Below are positions 25,918 through 34,191 of a stretch of DNA of 64,000 bases, piece by piece. The stretch's first letter is position 1; every line of letters starts with the position of its first letter. The position numbers and the translations under genes are program-made. The notes beneath the pieces are model-generated. The model worked only from the letters and a program-made list of their open reading frames with translations. It made no database searches and was not told where the DNA came from. Source of the stretch: Paenibacillus ehimensis NBRC 15659 (GTDB lineage Bacteria; Bacillota; Bacilli; Paenibacillales; NBRC-103111); contig NZ_BILX01000013.1 of NCBI RefSeq assembly GCF_004000785.1, positions 1 to 64,000 of the forward strand, given 5' to 3'.

Positions 25918-26798
25918 CCCTGCCTGCCCCTTTCACCGGCAACGCGCATCCGGCCGTCCAAGAAACGCGCGGTCGCTTCGAGCGCTTCCTCAAGCTGCGG
26001 GGTCGTTCCGGCAAACGGATGGACCGCGCCGAACGTATGCGTGCCCCCGACAATCGTCACGAACGATTGGTCCGGAGCGGCCTCGCGCAGCCTGCGGAAG
26101 CCTTCCTTCAACCTGTCGGAGTCCGCGTCGCCCTGTACGGACAGCACGGGAGTCTTTAGCCCGGCGAACCGCGCGGCAATATCGAAGCGCTCCGCATTTT
26201 GCTTCAAGTCATCGTAGAACGTTTGCCGAATCGGCATGCTCTGCCCCGTCCGCGCGTTCGCCACGTAGGCTACGCCATTGCGGGCGATTTCTTCCTTGAA
26301 CGCGTCGTCGAACAGGTCGGCCGAAGCGATGCCGTTCCACGTAACGACGGCCTTCACGTCCGGGTGCTCCGCGGCATACACGATGCTGTTTCCGCCCCCG
26401 CGGCTGTGGCCGAGCAAGGCAACCCGAGCGGTGTCCGCCCGCTCCGCATAGGGCAGCCGTTTCCCTTGCAGCAGCTCCCATACGACCGCCAGATCCGCCT
26501 GCTCGCGTGAGTACGTGTTTACGGCAAATTTGTCCAGCTCGTCGAAGTCCCGCTCGTTTACCCCGTTGCAGGAAAAATTAAACCGCACGACGTAATATCC
26601 GCGGCGGGCCAGCTCGGCGGCGGCATAAGGCTGAAAGCCCCAATCCATGAAGCTTTTAAAGCCGTGTACCATGATCACGACGGGCGCCAGCCCCCCGTCG
26701 GCCGCTTCCCGTACCGTGACTTCGCCCCGAAGGGTCAATTCTGCGTCAATCGGCTGCTCGAAACGCTGCCGTTGCAATCCGGATGCTTGCTCGGTCAT
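25914..26798 (-). CDS. Alpha/beta hydrolase (dienelactone hydrolase-like)
   Basis: A 294-residue cytosolic hydrolase with the nucleophile elbow GHSRGGGNS, an oxyanion strand VIMVHGFKSFMDWG and a catalytic His near GTHTFGAVHPF. The acid is likely the Asp in VQGDADSD. These features fit acyl/ester hydrolases of the dienelactone hydrolase or YitV/FrsA type. ATG 26798 with AAGGAGGA before it. It overlaps glpP by four bases, so glpP depends on it for expression. Confidence 0.85.
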   Translation of the reverse strand: MTEQASGLQRQRFEQPIDAELTLRGEVTVREAADGGLAPVVIMVHGFKSFMDWGFQPYAAAELARRGYYVVRFNFSCNGVNERDFDELDKFAVNTYSREQADLAVVWELLQGKRLPYAERADTARVALLGHSRGGGNSIVYAAEHPDVKAVVTWNGIASADLFDDAFKEEIARNGVAYVANARTGQSMPIRQTFYDDLKQNAERFDIAARFAGLKTPVLSVQGDADSDRLKEGFRRLREAAPDQSFVTIVGGTHTFGAVHPFAGTTPQLEEALEATARFLDGRMRVAGERGRQG

Positions 26799-26974
26799 AA
26801 CAATTCCTCCTTATTCCATTGAATAACGTTGAATAACGGCTAATGTGCTTCTCTTCCGCCTTTTGCGCCGTGCACGGCTGCATTTCCTTCCCATTGTATC
26901 AAAAGCGCCGGCATTTGTTGACCTGCAGCACGAAATAAACCGTCGTACCGAGAATAAGCGATCGATATACGTCA

Positions 26975-27453
26975 ATGCGGAGAGTGGACTGCGTGTGGTT
27001 GAATCTCCGCGGAGGCTGGATTCTGGATTGGTCGATGCCGATTCTGGCTTGGGCGTTGTACAATTTTGCGAATACGATTTTTTCGAGCAATATCATCACG
27101 ATCTTCTTTCCGTTTTACCTGCAGGAAACGATTGACGGCAGCAAGACGACAGACCAAATTGCCGGCGCGTTCGTTATGTACACGAATGCGCTCTCCAGCT
27201 TCTTTCTCATGCTGCTGTCGCCGCTGTACGGCCTATGGATCGACCGCACCTCGCGGAACGTCCGGGCAATGCGCTACGGCCATTACGGTCATGGGCGTGT
27301 ATGCAAAAACGGTCATCGGCTTTACGGCGAAGCAATTTATCTTGCTTTATCTGGTCTCAAACGGCCCCCATCGCCTTGAGTTCGCTGCTCGTTCTGGTGC
27401 TGGTCGGACTGATCGTTCATGTCCGCGTTCCTTACCGGTCCGGGGCAAAATAA
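26975..27453 (+). pseudogene. Decayed MFS transporter of the UMF1 (Atg22-like) family
   Basis: Three pieces of one membrane transporter appear in different frames. Frame 26975-27265 has an N-terminal segment (WALYNFANTIFSSNIITIFF, then LSSFFLMLLSPLYGLWIDRT) typical of UMF1 proteins. Another frame around 27281-27360 has GVYAKTVIGFTAKQFILLYL, and the third, at 27375-27450, has a terminal membrane helix LLVLVLVGLIVHVRV. An intact UMF1 protein is about 400-450 residues, so most of the middle is deleted. No functional product is expected. Confidence 0.7.
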
Positions 27454-27587
27454 CGCGCCCTTCTCAACGGCTCGACCAACATTTACTTTTTTTCCGAGAG
27501 TTGTGTTATAATAAAAGTAAGTGACTGGTTCGGATCTTTTGAGTTTGATTTGTATGTTCGTCGTCAATTCCATCGAGGAGGTCTAAC

Positions 27588-29261
27588 TTGGCTGGTTCAG
27601 AAAAAAAGTTGTCCATTTTTGCCTTGGGCGGCGTAGGCGAAATTGGCAAAAACATGTATGTGGTACAATACGCAGACGACATTGTTGTCATTGATTGCGG
27701 CTCGAAATTCCCGGATGTGGAGCTGCCCGGCATCGATATTATCGTACCGGATATCTCCTATCTGATCGAGAACCGGAATAAAGTCAGGGCGCTCGTCATT
27801 ACGCACGGTCATGAGGATCACATTGGGGGATTGCCTTATATCCTCAAGCAGTTGAACATGCCCGTCTATACGAGCAAACTGACGATGGGACTTATTGAAG
27901 GAAAATTAAAAGAAGCCGGGCTGCTGGGTTCGACGGAACGGGTGTTAATTCATGCGGATTCCGTATTAAAGTTCGGGTCCATTGTCGCTTCGTTCTTCAA
28001 AACGAATCACAGCATTCCGGACAGCCTTGGGGTCGTGCTTGATACCCCCGAAGGCGCCGTCGTGCATACCGGCGATTTTAAATTCGATCAAACGCCCGTT
28101 AACGGCCAATATGCAGACCTTCATCGCATGTCGGATATCGGTAAAAAAGGCGTCCTCGCCCTGCTGTCCGAGAGCACGAATGCGGAGCGCCCAGGGTTCA
28201 CCCCTTCGGAGAAAAGCGTCGGCGTCAATCTTGAGGACGTATTCCGGACCGCGCGCCAGCGCGTGATCGTGTCCACCTTTGCCTCCAACGTGCACAGGCT
28301 TCAGCAGGTTATCGAAGCGGGCATCGCGTCGAACCGGAAGCTGGTCGTCATCGGACGAAGCATGGTCAATATGATTACCATCGCCTCCGAGCTTGGTTAT
28401 CTGAACATTCCGGACGGCATGCTGATCGAACCGAACGAAGTGAATAAATACGCGGCCGACCGTATCGTTATTCTGTGTACAGGCAGTCAGGGCGAGCCGA
28501 TGTCCGCGCTGACCCGGATGGCCCGCTCGAATCACAAGCAGGTGGAAATTCTCCCCGGGGACACGGTCATCATCTCGGCCACGCCCATACCGGGGAACGA
28601 AAGAAATATCGGACGGACGGTCGACGAGCTGTTCCGCCTCGGCGCCCACGTCATCTACGGCTCCGGCACACTGACAGGCATGCACGTTTCCGGACATGCC
28701 AGCCAGGAAGAATTGAAGCTGATGATCAATCTGATGCGCCCGAAATTTTTCATCCCGATTCACGGGGAATACCGGATGCTCCGTCAGCACAGCACGCTGG
28801 CGCAAGCGGTCGGCGTCGACCCGGCCAACATCTTCATCGTCGACAACGGCGAAGTCGTTGAAATCCAGAACGGCGCGGCCCGCAAACGCGGAAAAGTTCC
28901 GGCAGGCAACACCCTCATCGACGGTCTGGGCGTCGGAGACGTCGGAAATATCGTCCTGCGGGACCGCAAGCATTTGTCTCAAGACGGCATCCTGATTGTT
29001 GTCGTTTCGATCAGCAAGCAGGAAGGCACGATCCTCTCCGGACCCGATATCATCTCCCGCGGATTCGTCTACGTCCGCGAATCGGAAGGCTTGCTCGACG
29101 ATGCAAGCCGCATAGTGTCCAATACGATCAACAAATTAACTCACGAGAATGAGAACCAATGGTCTACGATAAAATCAAATGTAAAAGATGCGCTTGGACG
29201 ATTCTTATATGAGCGAACCAGAAGAAAGCCGATGATTCTTCCGATTATTATGGAAGTTTGA
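27588..29261 (+). CDS. rnj: Ribonuclease J
   Basis: A 557-residue MBL/beta-CASP endo- and 5'-3' exoribonuclease central to mRNA decay in Firmicutes. The metal motif THGHEDHIGG (about 72-81) is complete, as in active RNase J1, whereas other stretches (LALLSESTNAERPGFTPSE, VSGHASQEELKLMINL) are J2-like, so the paralogue cannot be assigned. The beta-CASP part contains FGRSM-like VIGRSM and STFASNVHRLQQ; the C-terminal domain ends in PMILPIIMEV. The start is TTG 27588 with GAGGAGG before it; TATAAT at 27507-27512 is the likely -10. A terminator follows. Confidence 0.95.
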   Translation: MAGSEKKLSIFALGGVGEIGKNMYVVQYADDIVVIDCGSKFPDVELPGIDIIVPDISYLIENRNKVRALVITHGHEDHIGGLPYILKQLNMPVYTSKLTMGLIEGKLKEAGLLGSTERVLIHADSVLKFGSIVASFFKTNHSIPDSLGVVLDTPEGAVVHTGDFKFDQTPVNGQYADLHRMSDIGKKGVLALLSESTNAERPGFTPSEKSVGVNLEDVFRTARQRVIVSTFASNVHRLQQVIEAGIASNRKLVVIGRSMVNMITIASELGYLNIPDGMLIEPNEVNKYAADRIVILCTGSQGEPMSALTRMARSNHKQVEILPGDTVIISATPIPGNERNIGRTVDELFRLGAHVIYGSGTLTGMHVSGHASQEELKLMINLMRPKFFIPIHGEYRMLRQHSTLAQAVGVDPANIFIVDNGEVVEIQNGAARKRGKVPAGNTLIDGLGVGDVGNIVLRDRKHLSQDGILIVVVSISKQEGTILSGPDIISRGFVYVRESEGLLDDASRIVSNTINKLTHENENQWSTIKSNVKDALGRFLYERTRRKPMILPIIMEV

Positions 29262-29295
29262 TCGAATCAAACCAACCAGTCCACTTACAACGAGC

Positions 29296-29335
29296 AAATA
29301 CCCTTGATCCCTTTGCGGGATGAGGGTATTTTTTG
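29296..29335 (+). terminator. Terminator of rnj
   Basis: AAATACCCT and AGGGTATTT arms, with an inner ATCCC/GGGAT pairing, followed by a T run. Confidence 0.9.
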
Positions 29336-29615
29336 TCGGGGGTTATTCTCCGTTCCGTTCTGTAATCTTTGATTACCTTACTTTACTGAAATAACTACCT
29401 ACTTTTCTTTCATCGATTTCATGGGATAAATTTTTAATCCATTTATCGAAATCAATTTTACTTTTGCACAACCTTTTGTTTTCGTTAGTTCTCTCTTTAT
29501 CGTCTTTTAAATGTATATGTGACTTCCGAACTATATTGTGCCACACTCACTTCCAGCCTCCTCGGAGAATTATGCTATATATAGAAATAACGCGACTCTA
29601 AGCGAGGTGAAGCTG
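29336..29615. other. AT-rich gap upstream of the retropepsin-like pair
   Basis: About 280 bases, clearly more AT-rich than the surroundings. No convincing reading frame. The only organised feature is the ribosome binding site GCGAGGTG for the next gene. Confidence 0.4.
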
Positions 29616-29963
29616 ATGAAATGGGAAGAAATTACCGAATTGCATCCGGGTCGTTTTATATTGGTAGAGGCAATCAAAGCTAGCTCCAATAACCGTGTAC
29701 GCCAGTTGGAGGATATGGCGGTGATTCAGGATTACGACAATCCGCAAGAAGCGTGGAACGGGTACAAGTATTTGCACAAGCTGCATCCGACACGTGAAAC
29801 GTACGTATTCCACACCAGCCGAAGCGATGTAGAGGTGGTTGAAGAGTTCTTCTCAGGGGTAAGGCAGCAGAATGAAGATACAACTCCAGCACGGCTTGCC
29901 TGGTATCTCCCTGACTTTAACTCACAACAATCAATCTATTGTTTTACAGACCGTTCTATTTGA
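29616..29963 (+). CDS. Small protein paired with a retropepsin-like gene
   Basis: A 115-residue protein: MKWEEITELHPGRFILVEAI, then LEDMAVIQDYDNPQEAWNGY and ETYVFHTSRSDVEV. Short proteins of this pattern precede retropepsin-like proteins in other Firmicutes and usually end near the point where the second gene starts. Here the frame runs 92 bases into the next gene, and the last 30 residues look unconserved, so the natural stop may have been lost. Start at ATG 29616 with GAGGTG before it. Function unknown. Confidence 0.6.
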   Translation: MKWEEITELHPGRFILVEAIKASSNNRVRQLEDMAVIQDYDNPQEAWNGYKYLHKLHPTRETYVFHTSRSDVEVVEEFFSGVRQQNEDTTPARLAWYLPDFNSQQSIYCFTDRSI

Positions 29964-30273
29964 TACAGGATGTGCCGCGACGATTTTTGATACCGATGCA
30001 CTTGCTGAAATCGGCATTCACATTGACTTTATAAACGGAAGAGCAAAGCGAATGTATAGGGTAAGGGGAATAAGTGAAATCTGCTATGAGCAACACATTC
30101 CTGAGCTTCAAATTGAACCAATTGCTTTGAATGATTTTCCGATTCAGCTTGGTTCTATACAAGAGCCTTACGGCTTTGACGGGATACTGGGCATAGATTT
30201 TATGATAAGAGCCAAGTGTAAAGCCGCTTCCCACCGCTCGCCACAGAATGTGTTTAAACCGCATCCCCTTTAA
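29872..30273 (+). CDS. Retropepsin-like aspartyl protease, C-terminus apparently replaced
   Basis: A 133-residue protein with the single-domain aspartic protease motif LFDTGCAATIFD (DTG at about 32) and the second hydrophobic loop GILGIDFM. Retropepsin-like bacterial proteins are about 120-140 residues and end soon after this loop with a conserved strand. Here the sequence after GIDFMIRAKC turns into low-quality residues (ASHRSPQNVFKPHPL), suggesting a break near 30216. AGGGGTAAGG precedes the ATG. Possibly not functional. Confidence 0.55.
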   Translation: MKIQLQHGLPGISLTLTHNNQSIVLQTVLFDTGCAATIFDTDALAEIGIHIDFINGRAKRMYRVRGISEICYEQHIPELQIEPIALNDFPIQLGSIQEPYGFDGILGIDFMIRAKCKAASHRSPQNVFKPHPL

Positions 30274-30278
30274 ATGTG

Positions 30279-30331
30279 ATTCCGGACTGCTGAATAAACA
30301 GTTGCTGTATGATCTGTCTTGTCGCTTGTCC
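30279..30331 (-). pseudogene. Fragment of a GerE-like helix-turn-helix
   Basis: On the minus strand this short stretch encodes TRQIIQQLFIQQSGI, close to TKDIAQQLFISEKTV of gerE, whose matching DNA is at 30516-30578 (TTCCGGACTG and AATAAACAG blocks shared). It has no start, no DNA-contact helix remains beyond it, and it is 240 bases from the intact gene. It reads as a remnant of a duplicated gerE or another LuxR-type gene. Confidence 0.5.
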
Positions 30332-30425
30332 GCTAAGTTTCACCGAAAACCAAATAGCCCTCTTCCCGCGCTCCCCCGGAAGGAAAGCGGAAAAAGAAGG
30401 CTGGTGTGGTTGCTTCGCGAAGGCT

Positions 30426-30650
30426 TCAAATCTGCAGTTCCCCAAGCTTGATCAGCTCGACAACTGCTTGCGAACGGCCTTTGACATTTAACTTTTGCAT
30501 GACGTTAGAAATATGGTTCCGGACTGTTTTTTCGCTAATAAACAGCTGCTGTGCAATATCTTTTGTCGTTTTGTCCTGCACGAGCAGTTCAAAGACCTCA
30601 CGTTCGCGATTGGTGAGCAAAAATTTACTTTTGTGATCGCTGCCTTTCAA
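30426..30650 (-). CDS. gerE: Spore transcription factor GerE
   Basis: A 74-residue LuxR/NarL-type DNA-binding protein, the same length as B. subtilis GerE. LLTNREREVFELLVQDKTT and FISEKTVRNHISNVMQKL are nearly identical to the known protein, so function is secure. GerE activates and represses late mother-cell (sigma-K) coat genes. It begins with TTG at 30650, preceded by AAGGAGGGGTGA. A sigma-K-like promoter is upstream, and the spore-surface genes at 52.8-62 kb are plausible targets. Confidence 0.95.
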   Translation of the reverse strand: MKGSDHKSKFLLTNREREVFELLVQDKTTKDIAQQLFISEKTVRNHISNVMQKLNVKGRSQAVVELIKLGELQI

Positions 30651-30712
30651 AGTGTCACCCCTCCTTGCCCGGGTTTTGGTTTCATTACAAGGTCTAGGGA
30701 TACAGTCAAATT

Positions 30713-30740
30713 CAGTTTATGAAAGGCAGCACTTGCTGGT
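30713..30740 (-). promoter_or_regulatory. Candidate sigma-K promoter of gerE
   Basis: On the minus strand AC (30739-30740), 17 bases and CATAAACTG (30713-30721) match the sigma-K pattern AC-N16/17-CATAnnnTA in all but the last base. The -10 lies 63 bases before the start codon. Confidence 0.5.
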
Positions 30741-30768
30741 GCGTTCGCACTTAAAAATGGGCTTCCCG

Positions 30769-33700
30769 CTAAGCTTTCAGAGCAATCCGGAGCGTCTTGA
30801 TCTCGTACGGCTTCAGGAACAGCTTGACCTCATGCGGACCGTGCTCTACCGCTTGCGGCTGCTCCTCCATCAGGTTCGTCTCTTCGACGGAGACAAGCTC
30901 CCCGATCTGCGCATCAGCGCAGAGCCGGACATCTCCGCGAATGCCCCCGTACTCGTACAAGCGGACGATGAACGATTCGTCGTCTTCGGCTTTTTTGACC
31001 GTATCGATCATGACATGGGAACCATCCACGCGGAACAGCCCCAACCGCTCAGGAAGGCCGGCCGTATGAGCCGCTCCGGTCAACCGCACCGGAAGCAGCG
31101 GCATGTTGAGCTCGCACGCCTGACGGTGCGTGTCCGCCTCCAACCAACCGTTCTTATGCGGATAAAGCGAATAAGTAAACTCATGCAGCCCTTGATCGGC
31201 TTCCGGGTCGGGCGATACCGCCGACTTAATGAGACTGAGACGCAGCACATGATTGCGGATATCGTGGCCGTACTTGCAATCGTTCAACAGGCTGACGCCG
31301 TAGCCCCCTTCGGACAGATCGACCCAACGCTGCGCCACCGATTCGAATCGCGCCCAATCCCAGCTCGTGTTCCAGTGCGTCGGCCGCTCCACGTTGCCGA
31401 ATTGAATCTCGTACGTCGCCTTCGTCGACCGCACGTCGACCGGAAACGCCGTCTTGAGCAGGTGCTGCTTCTCATGCCAATCGACCCGGGTGCAAAAATC
31501 GATTCGCGGATGGTCGCGGTACAGCGTCATTTTCTGCTCGATGATAGAGCGGTGGAAACGCCATACGAGCTTAAGCACGGCGCGCAGCGGCCCTTGCTCC
31601 TCCACAACCGCTTCAGTCAGCTCCTCGACGGTCCAGCTCTTCTCTTGGTAGTAGATGTCGATATCCCAAGCGTCGTGCGCCATCGGCTTATCCTCGAACA
31701 CCTGCAGCACGTTGGCCGCTTCGCCCGGCTTGAGCACTTCCCGCGCATTCCGTTTATCGTACAAAGATACGATCTGACCGCTGTCGTTCAGCTCAATCCG
31801 GTAAAAAGGCGTCTCCAAAAGCCGCTCGCCGATGCTCCATTCGCCGCTGCTTGCCGCCGGAGCGACGTCCGTGCTTTTGCCGACAAAGGTCGTATAGCCT
31901 AATGCCGGAACGTCCGGCGTATGAACAAGCATCGAGACAGGCCGGCCGTCGGCGCCGCGAACAAGCTGGCTCTCCAGCGCTTCGCCGCTTGGCGTGAACC
32001 ACGCAAGCTGCTCGGCAGGGGCAGGAAGGGCATCCAAACAAATTTCCACAAGCGCCGACCGTTCCCAGCCCAACGGGTTGATGACGCGGTAACCGATATT
32101 TTCCGACGCCGCAGCTCCGCCTTGCCCGCGACCGCCTGCGATCGCCTGGGTGCCTTGCTCCAACGCCGCGACCGCCAATTGCTCCGCTTCCGCGTACTCT
32201 TCCCGGCTGTCCTCGTACACTTCTCCGATGGACGACCCCGGGATAATATCGTGGAACTGGTTGCGGAGCGTAATGATCCAGCTCTTCCGCAGCGGTTCAA
32301 CCGGATACGCATGCCCGCCGTTCAGCAGCATCGCAAGGCTGTTGACGAATTCCGCTTGATGCAGCAGCGTCTCCATCCGACGGTTCATCCGCTTGTTGTA
32401 GGCTTGCGACGTATACGTGCCGCGGTGGTATTCCAGGTACAGCTCCCCGTCCCATAACGGCAGCCGCGGGTGATCGGATACCCTGTCATCAAGCGCTTCG
32501 AAAAACGCCTCCACCCGGCCTTGACGCACCTGAGGCATCGCCGGCATGTCCTCGAAGCGCCGCACCGCCTCCAGCATGTCGCGCGTCGGTCCGCCGCCTC
32601 CGTCACCCCATCCGTAGGCGAGCAGCAGTTGATCGTTCAGTTCCTTTTGCCGGTAGTTGTCCCACAGCCCCTGCACGCTGGATGCGGTCACATTGCCGTT
32701 GTAGGTATAGTACCAGCTGCCGTCGTTGTTGGGCGTCGTAATAAAATGGGTCAGCAGCTCCGTACCGTCGATGCCCCGCCAATGGAACGTATCGTGCGGG
32801 AAGCGGTTATATTGGCTCCAACTGATTTTGGTCGTCATAAAATAATCGATGCCGGCCTTCTTCAAAATTTGCGGCAGCGCCCAGCTGTAGCCGAACACGT
32901 CGGGCAGCCACAAAATCCGGTTGTCTACGCCGAATTCTTCGCGGAAAAACCGCTTGCCGTAAAGCAGCTGCCGGACAAGCGATTCACCGGAAGGGATGTT
33001 GCAGTCCGATTCCAGCCACATCGCTCCGGACGCTTCCCAGCGCTTCTCTGCCACGCGCCGTTTGATTTTGTCGTAGATGGCCGGGTAGTCTTCCTTCAAA
33101 TAAGCGTACAGCTGCGGCTGGGATTGGAAAAAGATATATTCCGGATAGCGGTCCATCAGCTGCAGCACGGTCGACCAAGAGCGGGCGGATTTCTCGCGCG
33201 TGTGCTTCAGCCTCCACAGCCAGGCGACGTCGATATGACAGTGACCGACCGCCGTCACCTGAGGCCGCGCCCCCCGCGGCAGCTCTTCCAGCCGCTGCTT
33301 GAGCAGCGCCAAAGCCTGCTCCGCCGCAGCGTAAAAAGCCTCCGAGCCCGGCGCGCGCCAATCCAGCAGCTGAAACGCATCGTCGAGCGCCGACAGCATG
33401 CCGTGCTTCTCGCTGCTGCGATCTTCCAGGCAGCGTACCGCCTGCAGTACGTGCAGCGCCGTATAGTACAAGTCGTCCGTGGCCGGGTCGAGCCAAGCGA
33501 GGTCCAGCTCGTCGATCCGGTGATCGAACGGCTGGTGTCCCGCATCCGGCGGCGTCAAGCCGCTCCAGGCTTGAATGATCAGCTCCGCGCTGCCCTTGTT
33601 GACGGCGTCAGCCGGGATAAACAGCTCCCCATGGTTCCGGTCCAGCGCCTGCGCCGGTTCCCCGTCCAAATAAGCGAGCGCCTCGTAGCCGCTGCAATTG

Positions 33701-33972
33701 CCTCCGCCCGTGTTGCCGAGCCGGATTAAGCCTACGACGTCCCGGTCCTTCCATGCCTCGGGGAACGTCAGCACGCCCACGAACCAAGCGGTCTGGTCGC
33801 GTCCTCCCCAGCGAATCCCGACGGTTGCCGGTGTTCCGGCTTGCTCCCGGGCCTCCTGCAGGGAAGCGGCTTGCTCCACCATGCGAATACCGGTCAACGG
33901 GAAGCGATCCCGGTATCTGGCGTTCGCCAATTCGTTGATACGGCGCTCCAGCTTTTCTTGTACGAATCTCAT
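30769..33972 (-). CDS. Alpha-mannosidase, glycoside hydrolase family 38
   Basis: A 1067-residue cytosolic enzyme (no signal peptide) of the GH38 AMS1/MngB type. The zinc-binding HCHIDVAWLWRLKHT motif lies near residue 245; the nucleophile Asp is in MWLESDCNIPSGESLVRQ. The two C-terminal beta-domains follow (LETPFYRIELNDSGQI, YEIQFGNVERPTHWNTSWD). It should remove alpha-mannose from internalised oligosaccharides. ATG 33972 with AAGGAGAA before it. The GntR/LacI-type regulator upstream on the same strand is its probable control; a terminator separates them, so the enzyme has its own AT-rich promoter. Confidence 0.94.
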   Translation of the reverse strand: MRFVQEKLERRINELANARYRDRFPLTGIRMVEQAASLQEAREQAGTPATVGIRWGGRDQTAWFVGVLTFPEAWKDRDVVGLIRLGNTGGGNCSGYEALAYLDGEPAQALDRNHGELFIPADAVNKGSAELIIQAWSGLTPPDAGHQPFDHRIDELDLAWLDPATDDLYYTALHVLQAVRCLEDRSSEKHGMLSALDDAFQLLDWRAPGSEAFYAAAEQALALLKQRLEELPRGARPQVTAVGHCHIDVAWLWRLKHTREKSARSWSTVLQLMDRYPEYIFFQSQPQLYAYLKEDYPAIYDKIKRRVAEKRWEASGAMWLESDCNIPSGESLVRQLLYGKRFFREEFGVDNRILWLPDVFGYSWALPQILKKAGIDYFMTTKISWSQYNRFPHDTFHWRGIDGTELLTHFITTPNNDGSWYYTYNGNVTASSVQGLWDNYRQKELNDQLLLAYGWGDGGGGPTRDMLEAVRRFEDMPAMPQVRQGRVEAFFEALDDRVSDHPRLPLWDGELYLEYHRGTYTSQAYNKRMNRRMETLLHQAEFVNSLAMLLNGGHAYPVEPLRKSWIITLRNQFHDIIPGSSIGEVYEDSREEYAEAEQLAVAALEQGTQAIAGGRGQGGAAASENIGYRVINPLGWERSALVEICLDALPAPAEQLAWFTPSGEALESQLVRGADGRPVSMLVHTPDVPALGYTTFVGKSTDVAPAASSGEWSIGERLLETPFYRIELNDSGQIVSLYDKRNAREVLKPGEAANVLQVFEDKPMAHDAWDIDIYYQEKSWTVEELTEAVVEEQGPLRAVLKLVWRFHRSIIEQKMTLYRDHPRIDFCTRVDWHEKQHLLKTAFPVDVRSTKATYEIQFGNVERPTHWNTSWDWARFESVAQRWVDLSEGGYGVSLLNDCKYGHDIRNHVLRLSLIKSAVSPDPEADQGLHEFTYSLYPHKNGWLEADTHRQACELNMPLLPVRLTGAAHTAGLPERLGLFRVDGSHVMIDTVKKAEDDESFIVRLYEYGGIRGDVRLCADAQIGELVSVEETNLMEEQPQAVEHGPHEVKLFLKPYEIKTLRIALKA

Positions 33973-34075
33973 GTCCGTTCTCCTTTTCTATCGCTAAGAT
34001 ATACCTCCAATGTACGATATATCAAATATATTATCAATATGCATATTTGCTATAAAATTTTCATCACAAGGACGG

Positions 34076-34113
34076 CAAAAAGCCTCCGCCAAGCACGAAT
34101 CTTGGCAGAGGCT
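34076..34113 (-). terminator. Terminator of the mannosidase regulator gene
   Basis: AGCCTCCGCCAAG (34081-34093) pairs with CTTGGCAGAGGCT (34101-34113) with one mismatch; on the minus strand it is followed by TTTTTGCC. Confidence 0.85.
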
Positions 34114-34191
34114 GAGTGACGCACATGATGGGGGAGGAGAGCAACCGTTCATAAGCTCCCACAGCGCAAGTTGTCACCGGTTCGCTGGAAG

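Noticed and set aside
30652..31902. A 416-codon plus-strand frame opposite the mannosidase
   Set aside because: GC-driven shadow with no ribosome binding site; the GH38 motifs are on the minus strand.
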